Shown here: piece after piece, positions 8,169 through 16,546 of the stretch
How positions within the stretch are numbered: the first letter of the stretch is position 1
How the letters are laid out: every line of letters starts with the position of its first letter
Source: Thermosediminibacteraceae bacterium
Lineage (GTDB): Bacteria; Bacillota; Thermosediminibacteria; Thermosediminibacterales; Thermosediminibacteraceae
DNA length: 64,000 nucleotides
Assembly (NCBI GenBank): GCA_021890755.1
Contig: JAKKUQ010000006.1
Location: 1 to 64,000 of the forward strand
Direction: 5' to 3'
The notes under the pieces: model-generated
Told to the model about the DNA's origin: nothing
The model's input: only the letters and a program-made list of their open reading frames with translations
Database searches by the model: none
Position numbers and translations under genes: made by a program

Positions 8169-8569
8169 CCATAATTCTAACATCCCATGACACCGGCGAC
8201 ATCGAGCGCTTATGCGAGGATGTCATAGTTCTAAACGATGGCAGAATCGTGCTGGAGTCGAACATCAGGGAAATGAGGAAGAACTTTTTTCATTCCAAGA
8301 TTGTTGAAATTGAGTTTGCGGAAAAACCCGAGGGTTTGAGCCTGGACGCAGGCGTTAGGGTAATCCATCAAAACGGACCTATTGTGAGATTAGAAGTCAA
8401 TTTAAAAACATGCGATGTAAACGGAGTGGTAAGCCGGATAATTTCGCAAAACGCTGTAAGGGACATAACCATCCAGGACCCTCCTTTAGAATCTATAATC
8501 CAGCACATTTACCTTTCGGGTTATCATGCGGGGCGGGAGGCGGAGAGAAATGCTCAAATCGATGGATAA
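8165..8569 (+). CDS. ABC-2 exporter ATPase, C-terminal part (copy 2, split gene)
   Basis: Identical in sequence to the fragment at 1774-2178. It begins with the GTG that overlaps the upstream stop and carries the TSHD switch histidine and the C-terminal regulatory region. It needs a -1 shift, or assembly with the N-terminal fragment, to form a complete nucleotide-binding domain. Confidence 0.8.
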   Translation: MTIILTSHDTGDIERLCEDVIVLNDGRIVLESNIREMRKNFFHSKIVEIEFAEKPEGLSLDAGVRVIHQNGPIVRLEVNLKTCDVNGVVSRIISQNAVRDITIQDPPLESIIQHIYLSGYHAGREAERNAQIDG

Positions 8570-9350
8570 ATACGTAGCTGCCGCCGCTTTGAGTGCGAAG
8601 AATTATCTGGCTTATGTTTCGGAGATGATCTTCAGGTCCGGGTTCCTGGTGGTCATCCTGTTTGTATTCGTCAATTTATGGACGGTCACCTACAGCCGAG
8701 CCGGTGCTGAAATTATCGCCGGATTTGACCTCAGAAAAATGCTCTGGTACCTGGTATTCACCGAGTCCATCGTTATTTCGCGCCCCAGGGTACATCTAAA
8801 AGTGGAAGAGGATATCAGAACAGGAGCCGTCAGCTACACCCTCGCCCGGCCTTATAACTATCTATTATTTCAGTTGAGCGTAAGCTTCGGGGAGCGGATG
8901 GTGCGCTTCATATCAACCCTTATAGTGGGTTACGCCGTGATGACCGTTATGGTAGGGCCTTACTTTCCCGACTTGTCCATACTACCTTTTCTTACGGTAA
9001 CAGTAGCCCTCGCGATGATGGCAGATCTTATTGGAATGATTACCATCGGCTTCCTGGCTTTCTGGGTGGAGGACGTATCGCCATTTTTCCTGGTATATTC
9101 CAGGCTGCAGATGCTGCTTGGGGGAATGATAGTACCCATCACCCTTTTTCCGCATTTTCTCAGAAAGCTGTCAGAGTGGCTTCCCTTCAGGTTTATGGTG
9201 TACGCCCCTGCCAAATTGTTTGTAAATTGTGACATTTATCAGGCTTTGAGCCTTATGGCGGAACAGATTATTCTGTGCGTTTTACTGTTCCTTATCGGGA
9301 TGTCAGTATACCGAATGGGGGTAAAGCGTCTTGATGTCAACGGCGGGTAA
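8550..9350 (+). CDS. ABC-2 family permease A (copy 2)
   Basis: The protein is identical to the copy 1 permease A. The preferred start is the ATG at 8550 behind GGAGGCGGAGAG, 20 bases inside the ATPase frame. Perfect identity at synonymous sites over this length, beside diverged flanks, is what marks the recent homogenisation. Confidence 0.82.
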   Translation: MLKSMDKYVAAAALSAKNYLAYVSEMIFRSGFLVVILFVFVNLWTVTYSRAGAEIIAGFDLRKMLWYLVFTESIVISRPRVHLKVEEDIRTGAVSYTLARPYNYLLFQLSVSFGERMVRFISTLIVGYAVMTVMVGPYFPDLSILPFLTVTVALAMMADLIGMITIGFLAFWVEDVSPFFLVYSRLQMLLGGMIVPITLFPHFLRKLSEWLPFRFMVYAPAKLFVNCDIYQALSLMAEQIILCVLLFLIGMSVYRMGVKRLDVNGG

Positions 9351-10125
9351 ATACTTGGGGCTGTTCCTGGGCTACTTATACATTAACGCGAAAGGGCTTC
9401 TGGAATACAAAGTCAGCAGCCTTATAGCCCTTTTTGGCTCCCTTTTAAACAGTGCCATCTGGCTGGTCTTCTGGTGGGTATTTTTCAAGAGGTTCCCCAA
9501 TATTTCAGAATGGCAGTTCGTCCATTTATTCACTATTTGGGCAGTGCTGAACGTTGCTCTGGCGTTGGTCAGCGTATTCTACAATGTCTATAAGCTTCCG
9601 GCAATTATCAATGAGGGGAAACTGGAGTACTACCTTGTAAGACCTAAAAATGCGCTCTTTCACCTTCTGGTCGCCAGAATGCAGCTTATAGATTTGCTGG
9701 AAGCCGCAATATGGTTTATCAGCTTTATCATACTGAAACCTGAATTGCCGGCGATTTTATTATTCCTGCTGATGTCGGTCATCTCGGCTGCAATCATCCA
9801 CGGCTTTCTCCTCATCCTAGGTTCACTTGGCTTTTTCCTCAAGTCCGCCGACGGTATCGGTACTGAATTATACAACGCCCTGATCACCTTCAGCACGTAC
9901 CCGAACTGGATATTCCAAGGAGCGGCCAAATGGATAATATTCACAGTAATTCCGGCGGGTTTCATCTCTTACGTCCCCGTGCAGGTGATTTATAACCGGG
10001 CTTACTTATGGATACTGGGGAGTCTGGGGTTCGGTATACTACTGAACGTCATCGGTTGCGTCATCTTTTCGCGAGGCCTTAAGTACTTCGAAACCGGCAA
10101 TACATTCGTCTTAAGGGTGGATTGA
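9334..10125 (+). CDS. ABC-2 family permease B (copy 2)
   Basis: Second copy of permease B. It is identical to copy 1 up to base 10020 and then diverges (ILGSLGFGILLNVIG against ILGGLGFGILLNIIG, and a C-terminus of FVLRVD against FVLKAD). The differences are mostly conservative or synonymous, so both C-termini look functional. Its last codons contain the first copy of an 11-base repeat, GGGTGGATTGA, that recurs at the end of the following MFS gene. Confidence 0.82.
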   Translation: MSTAGKYLGLFLGYLYINAKGLLEYKVSSLIALFGSLLNSAIWLVFWWVFFKRFPNISEWQFVHLFTIWAVLNVALALVSVFYNVYKLPAIINEGKLEYYLVRPKNALFHLLVARMQLIDLLEAAIWFISFIILKPELPAILLFLLMSVISAAIIHGFLLILGSLGFFLKSADGIGTELYNALITFSTYPNWIFQGAAKWIIFTVIPAGFISYVPVQVIYNRAYLWILGSLGFGILLNVIGCVIFSRGLKYFETGNTFVLRVD

Positions 10126-10196
10126 TAAACTTTTCGCTTTTAACCTTGGGGCATATAAAAAAGGGGGTATCAAAAATTGGGATTGAAAGAAACATA

Positions 10197-11366
10197 ATGA
10201 AATTCACCATGTACAGTGTTTTTACGAAGGCGTTATTTATGGATGCTATTATTACACTTTATTTGTTCGCACGTGGTTTGAACGTTACCCAAATAATGTT
10301 GTTGGAGACCTTTTCAGCTCTAACCATAACTTTCTTCGAGATTCCGGGAGGCGCTGTAGCGGATAAGTTTGGCAGAAAATACAGTTTGTTTTTTGGAGCA
10401 TTTTTGCAAGCTATTGCAGTCATATTTCTTATAATCGGTCTAAATTATCTATTCTTTGTTGCCGGGATAGTGATATTTTCGATCGGAGCTACTTTTATAT
10501 CGGGTGCGGATAATGCTTATTTGTATGACTTTTTAAATGAAAATAATATGAAAGATAAGTTTCAACAAATTGACGGCAGCATAAGGTCCTGGATTCTTTA
10601 TTCTACGGCGATTTTTTATCTGACAGCAGGTCTTTTATATACTAAAAGCATCTATTTTCCTTTTTATCTCACCCTTATATCCCTAATATTCGCATCATTG
10701 TTGGCGCTTAGCCTGACAAATATAAGTATAGATACGAAAAAGCCAGAAGGGAAATTGTCCTATTCTCAAATTATCAAAGAGAGCGGAAAATTTATATTTA
10801 AAAACACCGACTTATTATTCCTATTCCTCTTTTCTAGTGTGGTTCTATCTTTTATATATCTAGCCAGGGGCATCGAACAGACATATTTATATTTCAATAA
10901 AGTGCCGCCGCAATACTTCGGATTGCTGGTATGTATCTTCAATTTGATTGCAGGGTTCTTTTCCAGAAAAAGCAGGCAGATAACCGATTTATTTAAGAAT
11001 GCCCAGTTTTATATATCCATATCATTATTCCTGTTTCTAATATTGATGAGTCAAATTAAATCTTTGTATTTCGGATTGCCTTTGCTTTTAGCATTCCATG
11101 CAATTAGAGGTATATCTTCACCTTATCTCTTTAGACGCTTGAATGAGCACATTATTTCGGAAATACGTGCAACCATACTCTCTTTTCACAATTTGTTGAT
11201 GGGCCTTTTTATCGCTGCTTCAGCCCCTCTGCTGGGATACTTAACGGACAGACTAGGAATATATTATACATATCTCGTAATGTCGCTGAGTTTCTTATGC
11301 CTGATTGCCGTTATTGTTCTTTTAAAGGCGAAAAAATTAAAAATGTTGGTTTTTCGGGTGGATTGA
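10197..11366 (+). CDS. Major facilitator superfamily transporter
   Basis: This is a 12-segment MFS exporter of about 390 residues. The loop 2-3 signature is GGAVADKFGRKYS. Its frame extends upstream to a TTG at 10122, but those codons (NFSLLTLGH) are the shared tail of the ABC duplication, so the ATG at 10197 (MKFTMYSVF) is preferred; its ribosome binding site is poor. It may have been inserted behind ABC copy 2, because GGGTGGATTGA occurs at both 10115-10125 and 11356-11366. The substrate is unknown; drug efflux is plausible. Confidence 0.75.
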   Translation: MKFTMYSVFTKALFMDAIITLYLFARGLNVTQIMLLETFSALTITFFEIPGGAVADKFGRKYSLFFGAFLQAIAVIFLIIGLNYLFFVAGIVIFSIGATFISGADNAYLYDFLNENNMKDKFQQIDGSIRSWILYSTAIFYLTAGLLYTKSIYFPFYLTLISLIFASLLALSLTNISIDTKKPEGKLSYSQIIKESGKFIFKNTDLLFLFLFSSVVLSFIYLARGIEQTYLYFNKVPPQYFGLLVCIFNLIAGFFSRKSRQITDLFKNAQFYISISLFLFLILMSQIKSLYFGLPLLLAFHAIRGISSPYLFRRLNEHIISEIRATILSFHNLLMGLFIAASAPLLGYLTDRLGIYYTYLVMSLSFLCLIAVIVLLKAKKLKMLVFRVD

Positions 11367-11367
11367 A

Positions 11368-11475
11368 ATGGCGGTTAATATTAAAGACTCTTTAAAAAAG
11401 CTGATTAAGATTTCCATGGTTTTATTGATCTATACAATGGTCTTTATATTCTCTCTAAACGTGTTAGATTTTTAG
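11368..11475 (+). CDS. Small membrane-anchored ORF, possibly the signal segment of a broken phosphatase
   Basis: A 35-codon frame begins at the ATG two bases after the MFS stop. It starts MAVNIKDSLKKLIK and continues with one hydrophobic segment. After its TAG the same frame continues directly into alkaline-phosphatase-like sequence. It may be the export segment of a now-deleted phosphatase or an unrelated small membrane protein. No function is claimed. Confidence 0.35.
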   Translation: MAVNIKDSLKKLIKISMVLLIYTMVFIFSLNVLDF

Positions 11476-11680
11476 GGCGGCCGAATCGACCATGCAGCCC
11501 ACATCCACGATGGGGCGGTAGTAGCGAGGGACGTAAATGCTGTCGCCGATATTATGAGCAAGCGGGCGCTGCTCTGCTGGACTTCCACCACCCATACCGG
11601 TGCGGACGTTCCCGTTATGGCTTATGGTCCGTACGCCGATACATTTACAGGCACATAGACAATACAGACATCTTTAATTG
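11476..11680 (+). pseudogene. Alkaline phosphatase remnant
   Basis: Two short blocks of an alkaline phosphatase remain. The first reads GGRIDHAAHIHDG, the family's metal-ligand region. The second reads WTSTTHTGADVPVMAYGP, near the usual C-terminus. The roughly hundred residues normally between them are missing. A one-base deletion near 11655 moves the expected DNTDI segment into another frame. No start codon or ribosome binding site serves it. It is a decayed gene, not a working enzyme. Confidence 0.75.
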
Positions 11681-11821
11681 ATGGTGCAAGCGATTGGACT
11701 GCCGGACAGCATTCCTGCGAAGGTGTACAAAAGCAAAATAGCAACTAAAGCTGTGCATTTGGCAGAGGATGCGGTTAATACGGTCGAAGGAATAATGAAT
11801 AATTTGGAAAGGGAAAGCTGA
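11681..11821 (+). other. 46-codon remnant frame
   Basis: An open frame (starts MVQAIGLPDSIPAKVYK) contains an amphipathic stretch with IATKAVHLAEDAVNTVEG. There is no good ribosome binding site. I do not recognise it; it follows the phosphatase remnant and may be part of the same debris. Confidence 0.25.
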
Positions 11822-11826
11822 AATAG

Positions 11827-11855
11827 TTGACAAACCAATAACCTGAAGGTAAAAT
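11827..11855 (+). promoter_or_regulatory. Promoter of the valS T-box leader
   Basis: TTGACA (11827-11832), 17-base spacer, TAAAAT (11850-11855), positioned just upstream of the T-box leader. Confidence 0.75.
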
Positions 11856-11872
11856 ATACATTAAAATTAAGA

Positions 11873-12115
11873 TTGCAAAGGCGCTGACGGGGAGGAGTAG
11901 GAAGCCCGCCCTTATAAAGAGAGGGAGGTCGTCGGCTGAAAGCCTCCTTAAGGGCAGCTTTCGAAGGTCGCCCCTGAGCTGCTTCGGCGAAAGAGTAGCC
12001 GGAGCCGGTTTTACCGTTAAATTTTCAAGAGCCCGGCTGAAAACCGGGAATTAAGGTGGTACCGCGAAAGGGGCCTTTCGTCCTTAAATCAAGACGAAAG
12101 GCCTTAAATTTTTGA
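11873..12115 (+). ncRNA. T-box leader, valine (GTC specifier)
   Basis: This is a tRNA-sensing T-box riboswitch. It shows the AGTA motif of the specifier loop near 11897, a GAGAG element, the conserved T-box AAGGTGGTACCGCG at 12053-12066 and a terminator hairpin (12072-12082 with 12093-12103, then T-rich). Opposite the AGTA motif, the segment GAAGGTCGCCCCTGAG places GTC (Val) at 11967-11969 as specifier codon. This agrees with valS immediately downstream. Uncharged tRNA-Val should stabilise the antiterminator and switch valS on. Confidence 0.93.
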
Positions 12116-12144
12116 ACATGAAATCTAGCAAAGGAGGTTAGGGT

Positions 12145-14793
12145 ATGAATATTACCGATATTCCTTCCGTCTACGATCCGAAGAATGTAGAAGAAAAATG
12201 GTATAAGTTCTGGGAAGAAAACGACTTTTTCCGGGCCAAGATTGAACGAGGGAAAGAGCCCTTTACTATAGTAATACCTCCGCCCAATGTAACTGGAAAC
12301 CTTCACCTCGGGCATGCCCTGAACAACACAATTCAGGACATCCTAATAAGATTTAAAAGAATGCAGGGCTATCCGACTCTGTGGCTTCCCGGTACCGATC
12401 ATGCGGGGATTGCCACCGAAGCCAAGGTGAAGGAGCAGCTGGCCGAAGAAGGACTGTCCAAGTACGACCTTGGCAGGGAAAAGTTCCTGGAAAGGGTTTG
12501 GGCTTGGAAGGAAAAGTACGGCAATACCATAGTAAACCAGCTGAAAAAGCTGGGAGCGTCCTGTGACTGGTCCCGCTTCAGGTTCACCCTGGATGAGGGG
12601 CTCAGCCGTGCCGTTCGCGAAGTATTCGTAACGCTTTACGAAAAAGGATTGATATACCGGGGCGACTATATCGTGAACTGGTGCCCCACCTGCAAGACCA
12701 CTTTGTCCGATATAGAGGTGGAACACGAGGAAAGACAGGATAAGCTCTATTACGTAAAGTACCCATTTAGCGACGGTTCGGGATATGTAACCATAGCGAC
12801 CACCCGCCCCGAGACCATTATGGCCGATACGGCCGTTGCCGTGAACCCAGCGGATGAAAGGTACAGGGCGTATATCGGCAAGACCGTGATTCTGCCACTG
12901 GTGGGTAGGGAAATCCCGATCATCGCCGACGATTACGTGGATATGGAATTCGGCACGGGAGCGCTGAAGGTAACTCCAGCCCATGACCCAAACGACTTTG
13001 AAATAGGTCTGCGCCACGGGTTGCCGATGATAAAGGTCCTGGACGAAGAAGGGCGCATGAACGAAAACGCTGGTAAGTTTAAAGGGCTAGATAGGTACGA
13101 GTGCCGGAAAGCCATGATTAGGGAACTGGAAGAAAAGGGTTACATGGTAAAGATCGAGGACTTAACCCACAGCGTGCGTAAGTGCTACCGTTGCAACACA
13201 GTGGTGGAACCCATGGTCTCTAAGCAGTGGTTTGTCAGGATGAAGCCTCTCGCGGAGCCGGCCATTGAAGTGGTAAAGCAGGGCAGGGTGCAGTTCGTTC
13301 CCGAAAGGTTTGCAAAAATTTATATTAACTGGCTGGAAAATATTCACGACTGGTGCATCTCGAGGCAGCTCTGGTGGGGCCACAGGATTCCAGCGTGGTA
13401 CTGCAAGGATTGCGGAGAAACCATAGTTTCGCGAGAAACCCCTGCAAAATGCTCAAAATGCGGAGGAAGCTCTTTGGAGCAGGACCCTGATGTTTTGGAT
13501 ACCTGGTTCAGTTCGGCCCTCTGGCCCTTCTCAACGCTAGGTTGGCCCGATGAGACGGATGATCTAAAGTATTTTTACCCGACCACAGTACTTGTCACGG
13601 CCTATGACATAATATTCTTCTGGGTGGCCCGCATGATATTCATGGCAATGGAGTTCATGAAAAAGGAGCCCTTCAAATACGTGGCGATTACTGGTCTCAT
13701 TAGGGACGCCCAGGGCCGCAAGATGAGCAAATCTCTGGGCAACGGCATAGATCCCCTGGAGGTCATAGAAAAATACGGCGCCGACACCCTCAGATTTGCT
13801 TTGATCACCGGCAACACTCCGGGGAACGACATAAGATTTTCGTGGGAGAAAGCAGAACACAGCCGCAATTTTGCCAACAAAATATGGAATGCTTCCCGTT
13901 TCGTTATGATGAATCTGGAAGGCTTCGAGCCAGGAGAACCCGAACTGGAAAAATTATCGCTTAAGGACCGCTGGATTTTATCAAGGCTGAATGAGGTGAC
14001 GCGGGAAGTTACGGAGTTCTTGGAAAAGTTTGAAGTTGGAATGGCATCTCAGCAGGTCTACGACTTTTTCTGGAGCGAGTTCTGCGACTGGTATATCGAG
14101 ATGGCAAAAATAGACCTTTACGGCGAGGACGAAACTGCAAAAAAGAGCACTCAGAGGGTCCTTTATACCGTGCTGGAGAGGGTTTTAAGACTGCTGCATC
14201 CGTTCATGCCCTTTATTACCGAAGAGATATGGCAGCACCTGCCCCATGAGGGCAAGAGCATAATGGTGTCATCCTGGCCGGAGTACAGGTCCGATTGGCA
14301 GTTTGATGATGCCGTCAATATGCAGGTCCTAATGGATGCGGTAAGAGGTATCAGAAACATAAGGGCGGAGATGAATGTGCCTCCATCCAAAAAAGCAAAA
14401 GCGGTGGTTAGAACAGGAGACGCAAATACGCTTGAGCTTTTAAAACAAAACCTTGACATTATCCAAACATTGGCGAAAGTTTCTGAAGTTGATTTCATTC
14501 CTGAAGGAGAGCAGGCTCCCGGAAAAGCCATGAGCTGCGTCATAAGGGGAGCGGAAATCTTCATCCCCATGGAAGGGCTTGTGGATCTGGAAGCAGAAAT
14601 CGCAAGGCTCCAAAAAGAAAAAGCGGCTTTAGAAAAAGAAATAACCACAGTGAGGAAAAAGCTTTCCAACCACAATTTCCTTACGAAAGCTCCAAAAGAG
14701 GTAGTGGAAAAAGAAAAACAAAAAGAGAAGGATTACATCGATATGCTGAAGCGAGTGGAAAATAGATTGAGGGTCCTGACCGGAAACAATTAA
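12145..14793 (+). CDS. valS: Valyl-tRNA synthetase
   Basis: This class I aminoacyl-tRNA synthetase, 882 residues, charges tRNA-Val. The HIGH motif appears as HLGHA after PPPNVTGN (about residue 52) and KMSKS as [10 protein letters not shown] near residue 525. The editing domain lies between them, with IATTRPETI and DTAV. A C-terminal coiled coil starts near residue 810 ([18 protein letters not shown]), the usual valyl arm. AAAGGAGGT precedes the ATG. Expression is under the T-box leader at 11873-12115. Another synthetase is excluded by the Val specifier and the family motifs. Confidence 0.97.
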   Translation: MNITDIPSVYDPKNVEEKWYKFWEENDFFRAKIERGKEPFTIVIPPPNVTGNLHLGHALNNTIQDILIRFKRMQGYPTLWLPGTDHAGIATEAKVKEQLAEEGLSKYDLGREKFLERVWAWKEKYGNTIVNQLKKLGASCDWSRFRFTLDEGLSRAVREVFVTLYEKGLIYRGDYIVNWCPTCKTTLSDIEVEHEERQDKLYYVKYPFSDGSGYVTIATTRPETIMADTAVAVNPADERYRAYIGKTVILPLVGREIPIIADDYVDMEFGTGALKVTPAHDPNDFEIGLRHGLPMIKVLDEEGRMNENAGKFKGLDRYECRKAMIRELEEKGYMVKIEDLTHSVRKCYRCNTVVEPMVSKQWFVRMKPLAEPAIEVVKQGRVQFVPERFAKIYINWLENIHDWCISRQLWWGHRIPAWYCKDCGETIVSRETPAKCSKCGGSSLEQDPDVLDTWFSSALWPFSTLGWPDETDDLKYFYPTTVLVTAYDIIFFWVARMIFMAMEFMKKEPFKYVAITGLIRDAQGRKMSKSLGNGIDPLEVIEKYGADTLRFALITGNTPGNDIRFSWEKAEHSRNFANKIWNASRFVMMNLEGFEPGEPELEKLSLKDRWILSRLNEVTREVTEFLEKFEVGMASQQVYDFFWSEFCDWYIEMAKIDLYGEDETAKKSTQRVLYTVLERVLRLLHPFMPFITEEIWQHLPHEGKSIMVSSWPEYRSDWQFDDAVNMQVLMDAVRGIRNIRAEMNVPPSKKAKAVVRTGDANTLELLKQNLDIIQTLAKVSEVDFIPEGEQAPGKAMSCVIRGAEIFIPMEGLVDLEAEIARLQKEKAALEKEITTVRKKLSNHNFLTKAPKEVVEKEKQKEKDYIDMLKRVENRLRVLTGNN

Positions 14794-14826
14794 TCCTGCA
14801 AGCAAATTGGGGAAGGAGCTTTTCCT

Positions 14827-16137
14827 ATGCTGAGCTACCGTGAGGCTTTGGAGTTTATCGAAGGGGTTGGCAAGTTTGGCATTAAGTTGGGACTTCAGAA
14901 TATTATAAGATTGCTGGAACTCTTGGGCAATCCCCAGGAAGGGCTAAAGATAATTCACGTGGCTGGGACAAATGGCAAAGGTTCCACTTGCGCCATGATT
15001 GACTCCATTTTGAGGACTGCAGGCTACCGGGTGGGGCTTTACACTTCTCCGTACCTCGAGGTATTCAACGAGAGGATAAGAGTGGACGGCAGTAATATCC
15101 CCGACGACGATGTCGCAAGGCTCACCGAAAAAATAAAGGAAGCAGTAAAAGAAATGGAAGCCAGGGGCTGGGGTGTGCCTACGGAATTCGAAGTGGTAAC
15201 TGCTCTAGGTTTTTTGTACTTCCAAGAGCAGAATGTAGATTTTCTGGTGTTGGAAGTTGGTATGGGCGGCAGGTACGATGCCACCAACGTGATTACACCC
15301 CTGGTCAGCGTTATTACTCCCATAAGCTACGACCACCAGCAGTATCTGGGGAATACCTTGCGGGAAATAGCGGGAGAAAAATGCGGCATAATAAAGCAGG
15401 GAGTCGTCGCGGTAACTGCACCACAGATGCCGGAAGCCATGATGGTTATAGAAGATACCTGTCGGAAGCTGAATTCTCCGCTGGTTAAGGTTGAGCAAGA
15501 AGCAAGGTACCGTCTTTTAGACTGGGGAGTTGAAGGTCAGATATTCGATCTTAAGACATCGAAAAACGAATATGACAGATTACAGATAAAGCTACTGGGC
15601 GACCATCAGCTAGACAATGCGGCGACAGCGGTAGTTGCGGTAGAGGCTCTTGAACGCTACGGGATAAACTTATCTCATGATGCCGTGAGAATGGGCCTTT
15701 TGAGAGCCCGCTGGCCAGGCAGATTGGAAATATTAAAAACTAACCCTTATGTGCTGATTGATGGTGCCCACAACCCTTCTGGAATAAGAGTATTGAAAGA
15801 CGCTATTTTAAAATATTTCCCGGGTAAAAAGGTAATTTTGGTGATAGGTATTCTGGAAGATAAAGACTATGTGAGCATGCTGGAAGAAATAGTTCCAATA
15901 GCGGAGGCGGTAGTTGCAACAAAGCCCGACAGCCCAAGGGCGCTTTCGGCGAGCGCGCTGGAGGCCTCTATAAGAAGCCTGTCGCTTCGGAAAATGCCGA
16001 AAATTTTTAGCAGCGACAATATTGAAGAAGCTATCGATGCGGCTTTTAATATGGCAGGAGCCGATGACCTCATAGTTTTTGCAGGGTCCTTGTATCTGGT
16101 GGGGACGGTAAGAAGCCTATTGAAAAATTTAAATTAG
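14827..16137 (+). CDS. folC: Folylpolyglutamate synthase / dihydrofolate synthase
   Basis: This Mur-ligase-family enzyme adds glutamate to folates, and in many bacteria also makes dihydrofolate from dihydropteroate. The ATP-binding motif HVAGTNGKGST lies near residue 46, followed by TSPYLEVFNERIRVDG and the metal/phosphate segment LEVGMGGRYDATN; the C-terminal domain contains LIDGAHNPSG. At 436 residues it is full length. It lies 33 bases after valS with GGGGAAGGAGC before the ATG. valS-folC pairing is common in Firmicutes. Confidence 0.95.
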   Translation: MLSYREALEFIEGVGKFGIKLGLQNIIRLLELLGNPQEGLKIIHVAGTNGKGSTCAMIDSILRTAGYRVGLYTSPYLEVFNERIRVDGSNIPDDDVARLTEKIKEAVKEMEARGWGVPTEFEVVTALGFLYFQEQNVDFLVLEVGMGGRYDATNVITPLVSVITPISYDHQQYLGNTLREIAGEKCGIIKQGVVAVTAPQMPEAMMVIEDTCRKLNSPLVKVEQEARYRLLDWGVEGQIFDLKTSKNEYDRLQIKLLGDHQLDNAATAVVAVEALERYGINLSHDAVRMGLLRARWPGRLEILKTNPYVLIDGAHNPSGIRVLKDAILKYFPGKKVILVIGILEDKDYVSMLEEIVPIAEAVVATKPDSPRALSASALEASIRSLSLRKMPKIFSSDNIEEAIDAAFNMAGADDLIVFAGSLYLVGTVRSLLKNLN

Positions 16138-16148
16138 ATTAAAATTTT

Positions 16149-16193
16149 GCCCCCTTCTGTGAATATAAATAATTAGTAGGAAGGGGGCTTTTT
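16149..16193 (+). terminator. Terminator-like hairpin abutting the DUF2508 start
   Basis: GCCCCCTTC (16149-16157) pairs with GAAGGGGGC (16180-16188), followed by TTTTT and then immediately the ATG at 16194. The 3' arm also supplies the only ribosome binding site (GAAGGGGG) for the next gene, so the element could both end folC transcription and hide the start of that gene. Confidence 0.7.
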
Positions 16194-16445
16194 ATGATGA
16201 AAAAAGATTTTAACAGCCCCACAGAAAGTGTGAGGCTTTTTCTAAAAGAAATTGAGGATGCAAGACGGGAAATGCAGTTTGCTGAAAAAGCCTTTCAGTG
16301 GGTGAGAAACGACCCAGAGGAAGTAGATGCTGCACTGGCGAGGTTGGAGGCAGCTAAGGTCCGTTACAACCTGCTTATCAAGAAAGCAAAGGATATGGGT
16401 ATAAAGATAGACAAGATAACCATGTTTAGTCTTTTGCTAAAATAG
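16194..16445 (+). CDS. DUF2508 (YaaL-like) family protein
   Basis: This small 83-residue protein is mostly helical and charged, resembling the DUF2508 family. The ATG at 16194 is followed by a second ATG at 16197. Its ribosome binding site lies inside the 3' arm of the hairpin at 16149-16188. Transcription reading through from folC would keep the site paired, whereas a transcript starting in the loop would free it. Its biochemical role is not known. Confidence 0.7.
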   Translation: MMKKDFNSPTESVRLFLKEIEDARREMQFAEKAFQWVRNDPEEVDAALARLEAAKVRYNLLIKKAKDMGIKIDKITMFSLLLK

Positions 16446-16465
16446 AAGGGTTTTGCAAATGAATA

Positions 16466-16494
16466 TTCAAAGGATGACATTTTATTGATATAAT
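16466..16494 (+). promoter_or_regulatory. Promoter of apbE
   Basis: TTCAAA (16466-16471), 17-base spacer, TATAAT (16489-16494), with an extended -10 TG at 16486-16487. Confidence 0.65.
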
Positions 16495-16546
16495 TTATGT
16501 AGGATAACTAGGAAGGAGGTGGAGACGGCAAGTTCGTCGCTTTGCA

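Noticed and set aside
12343-13017. 224-codon minus-strand frame within valS
   Set aside because: It is antisense to conserved catalytic sequence, with no ribosome binding site and no recognisable family.
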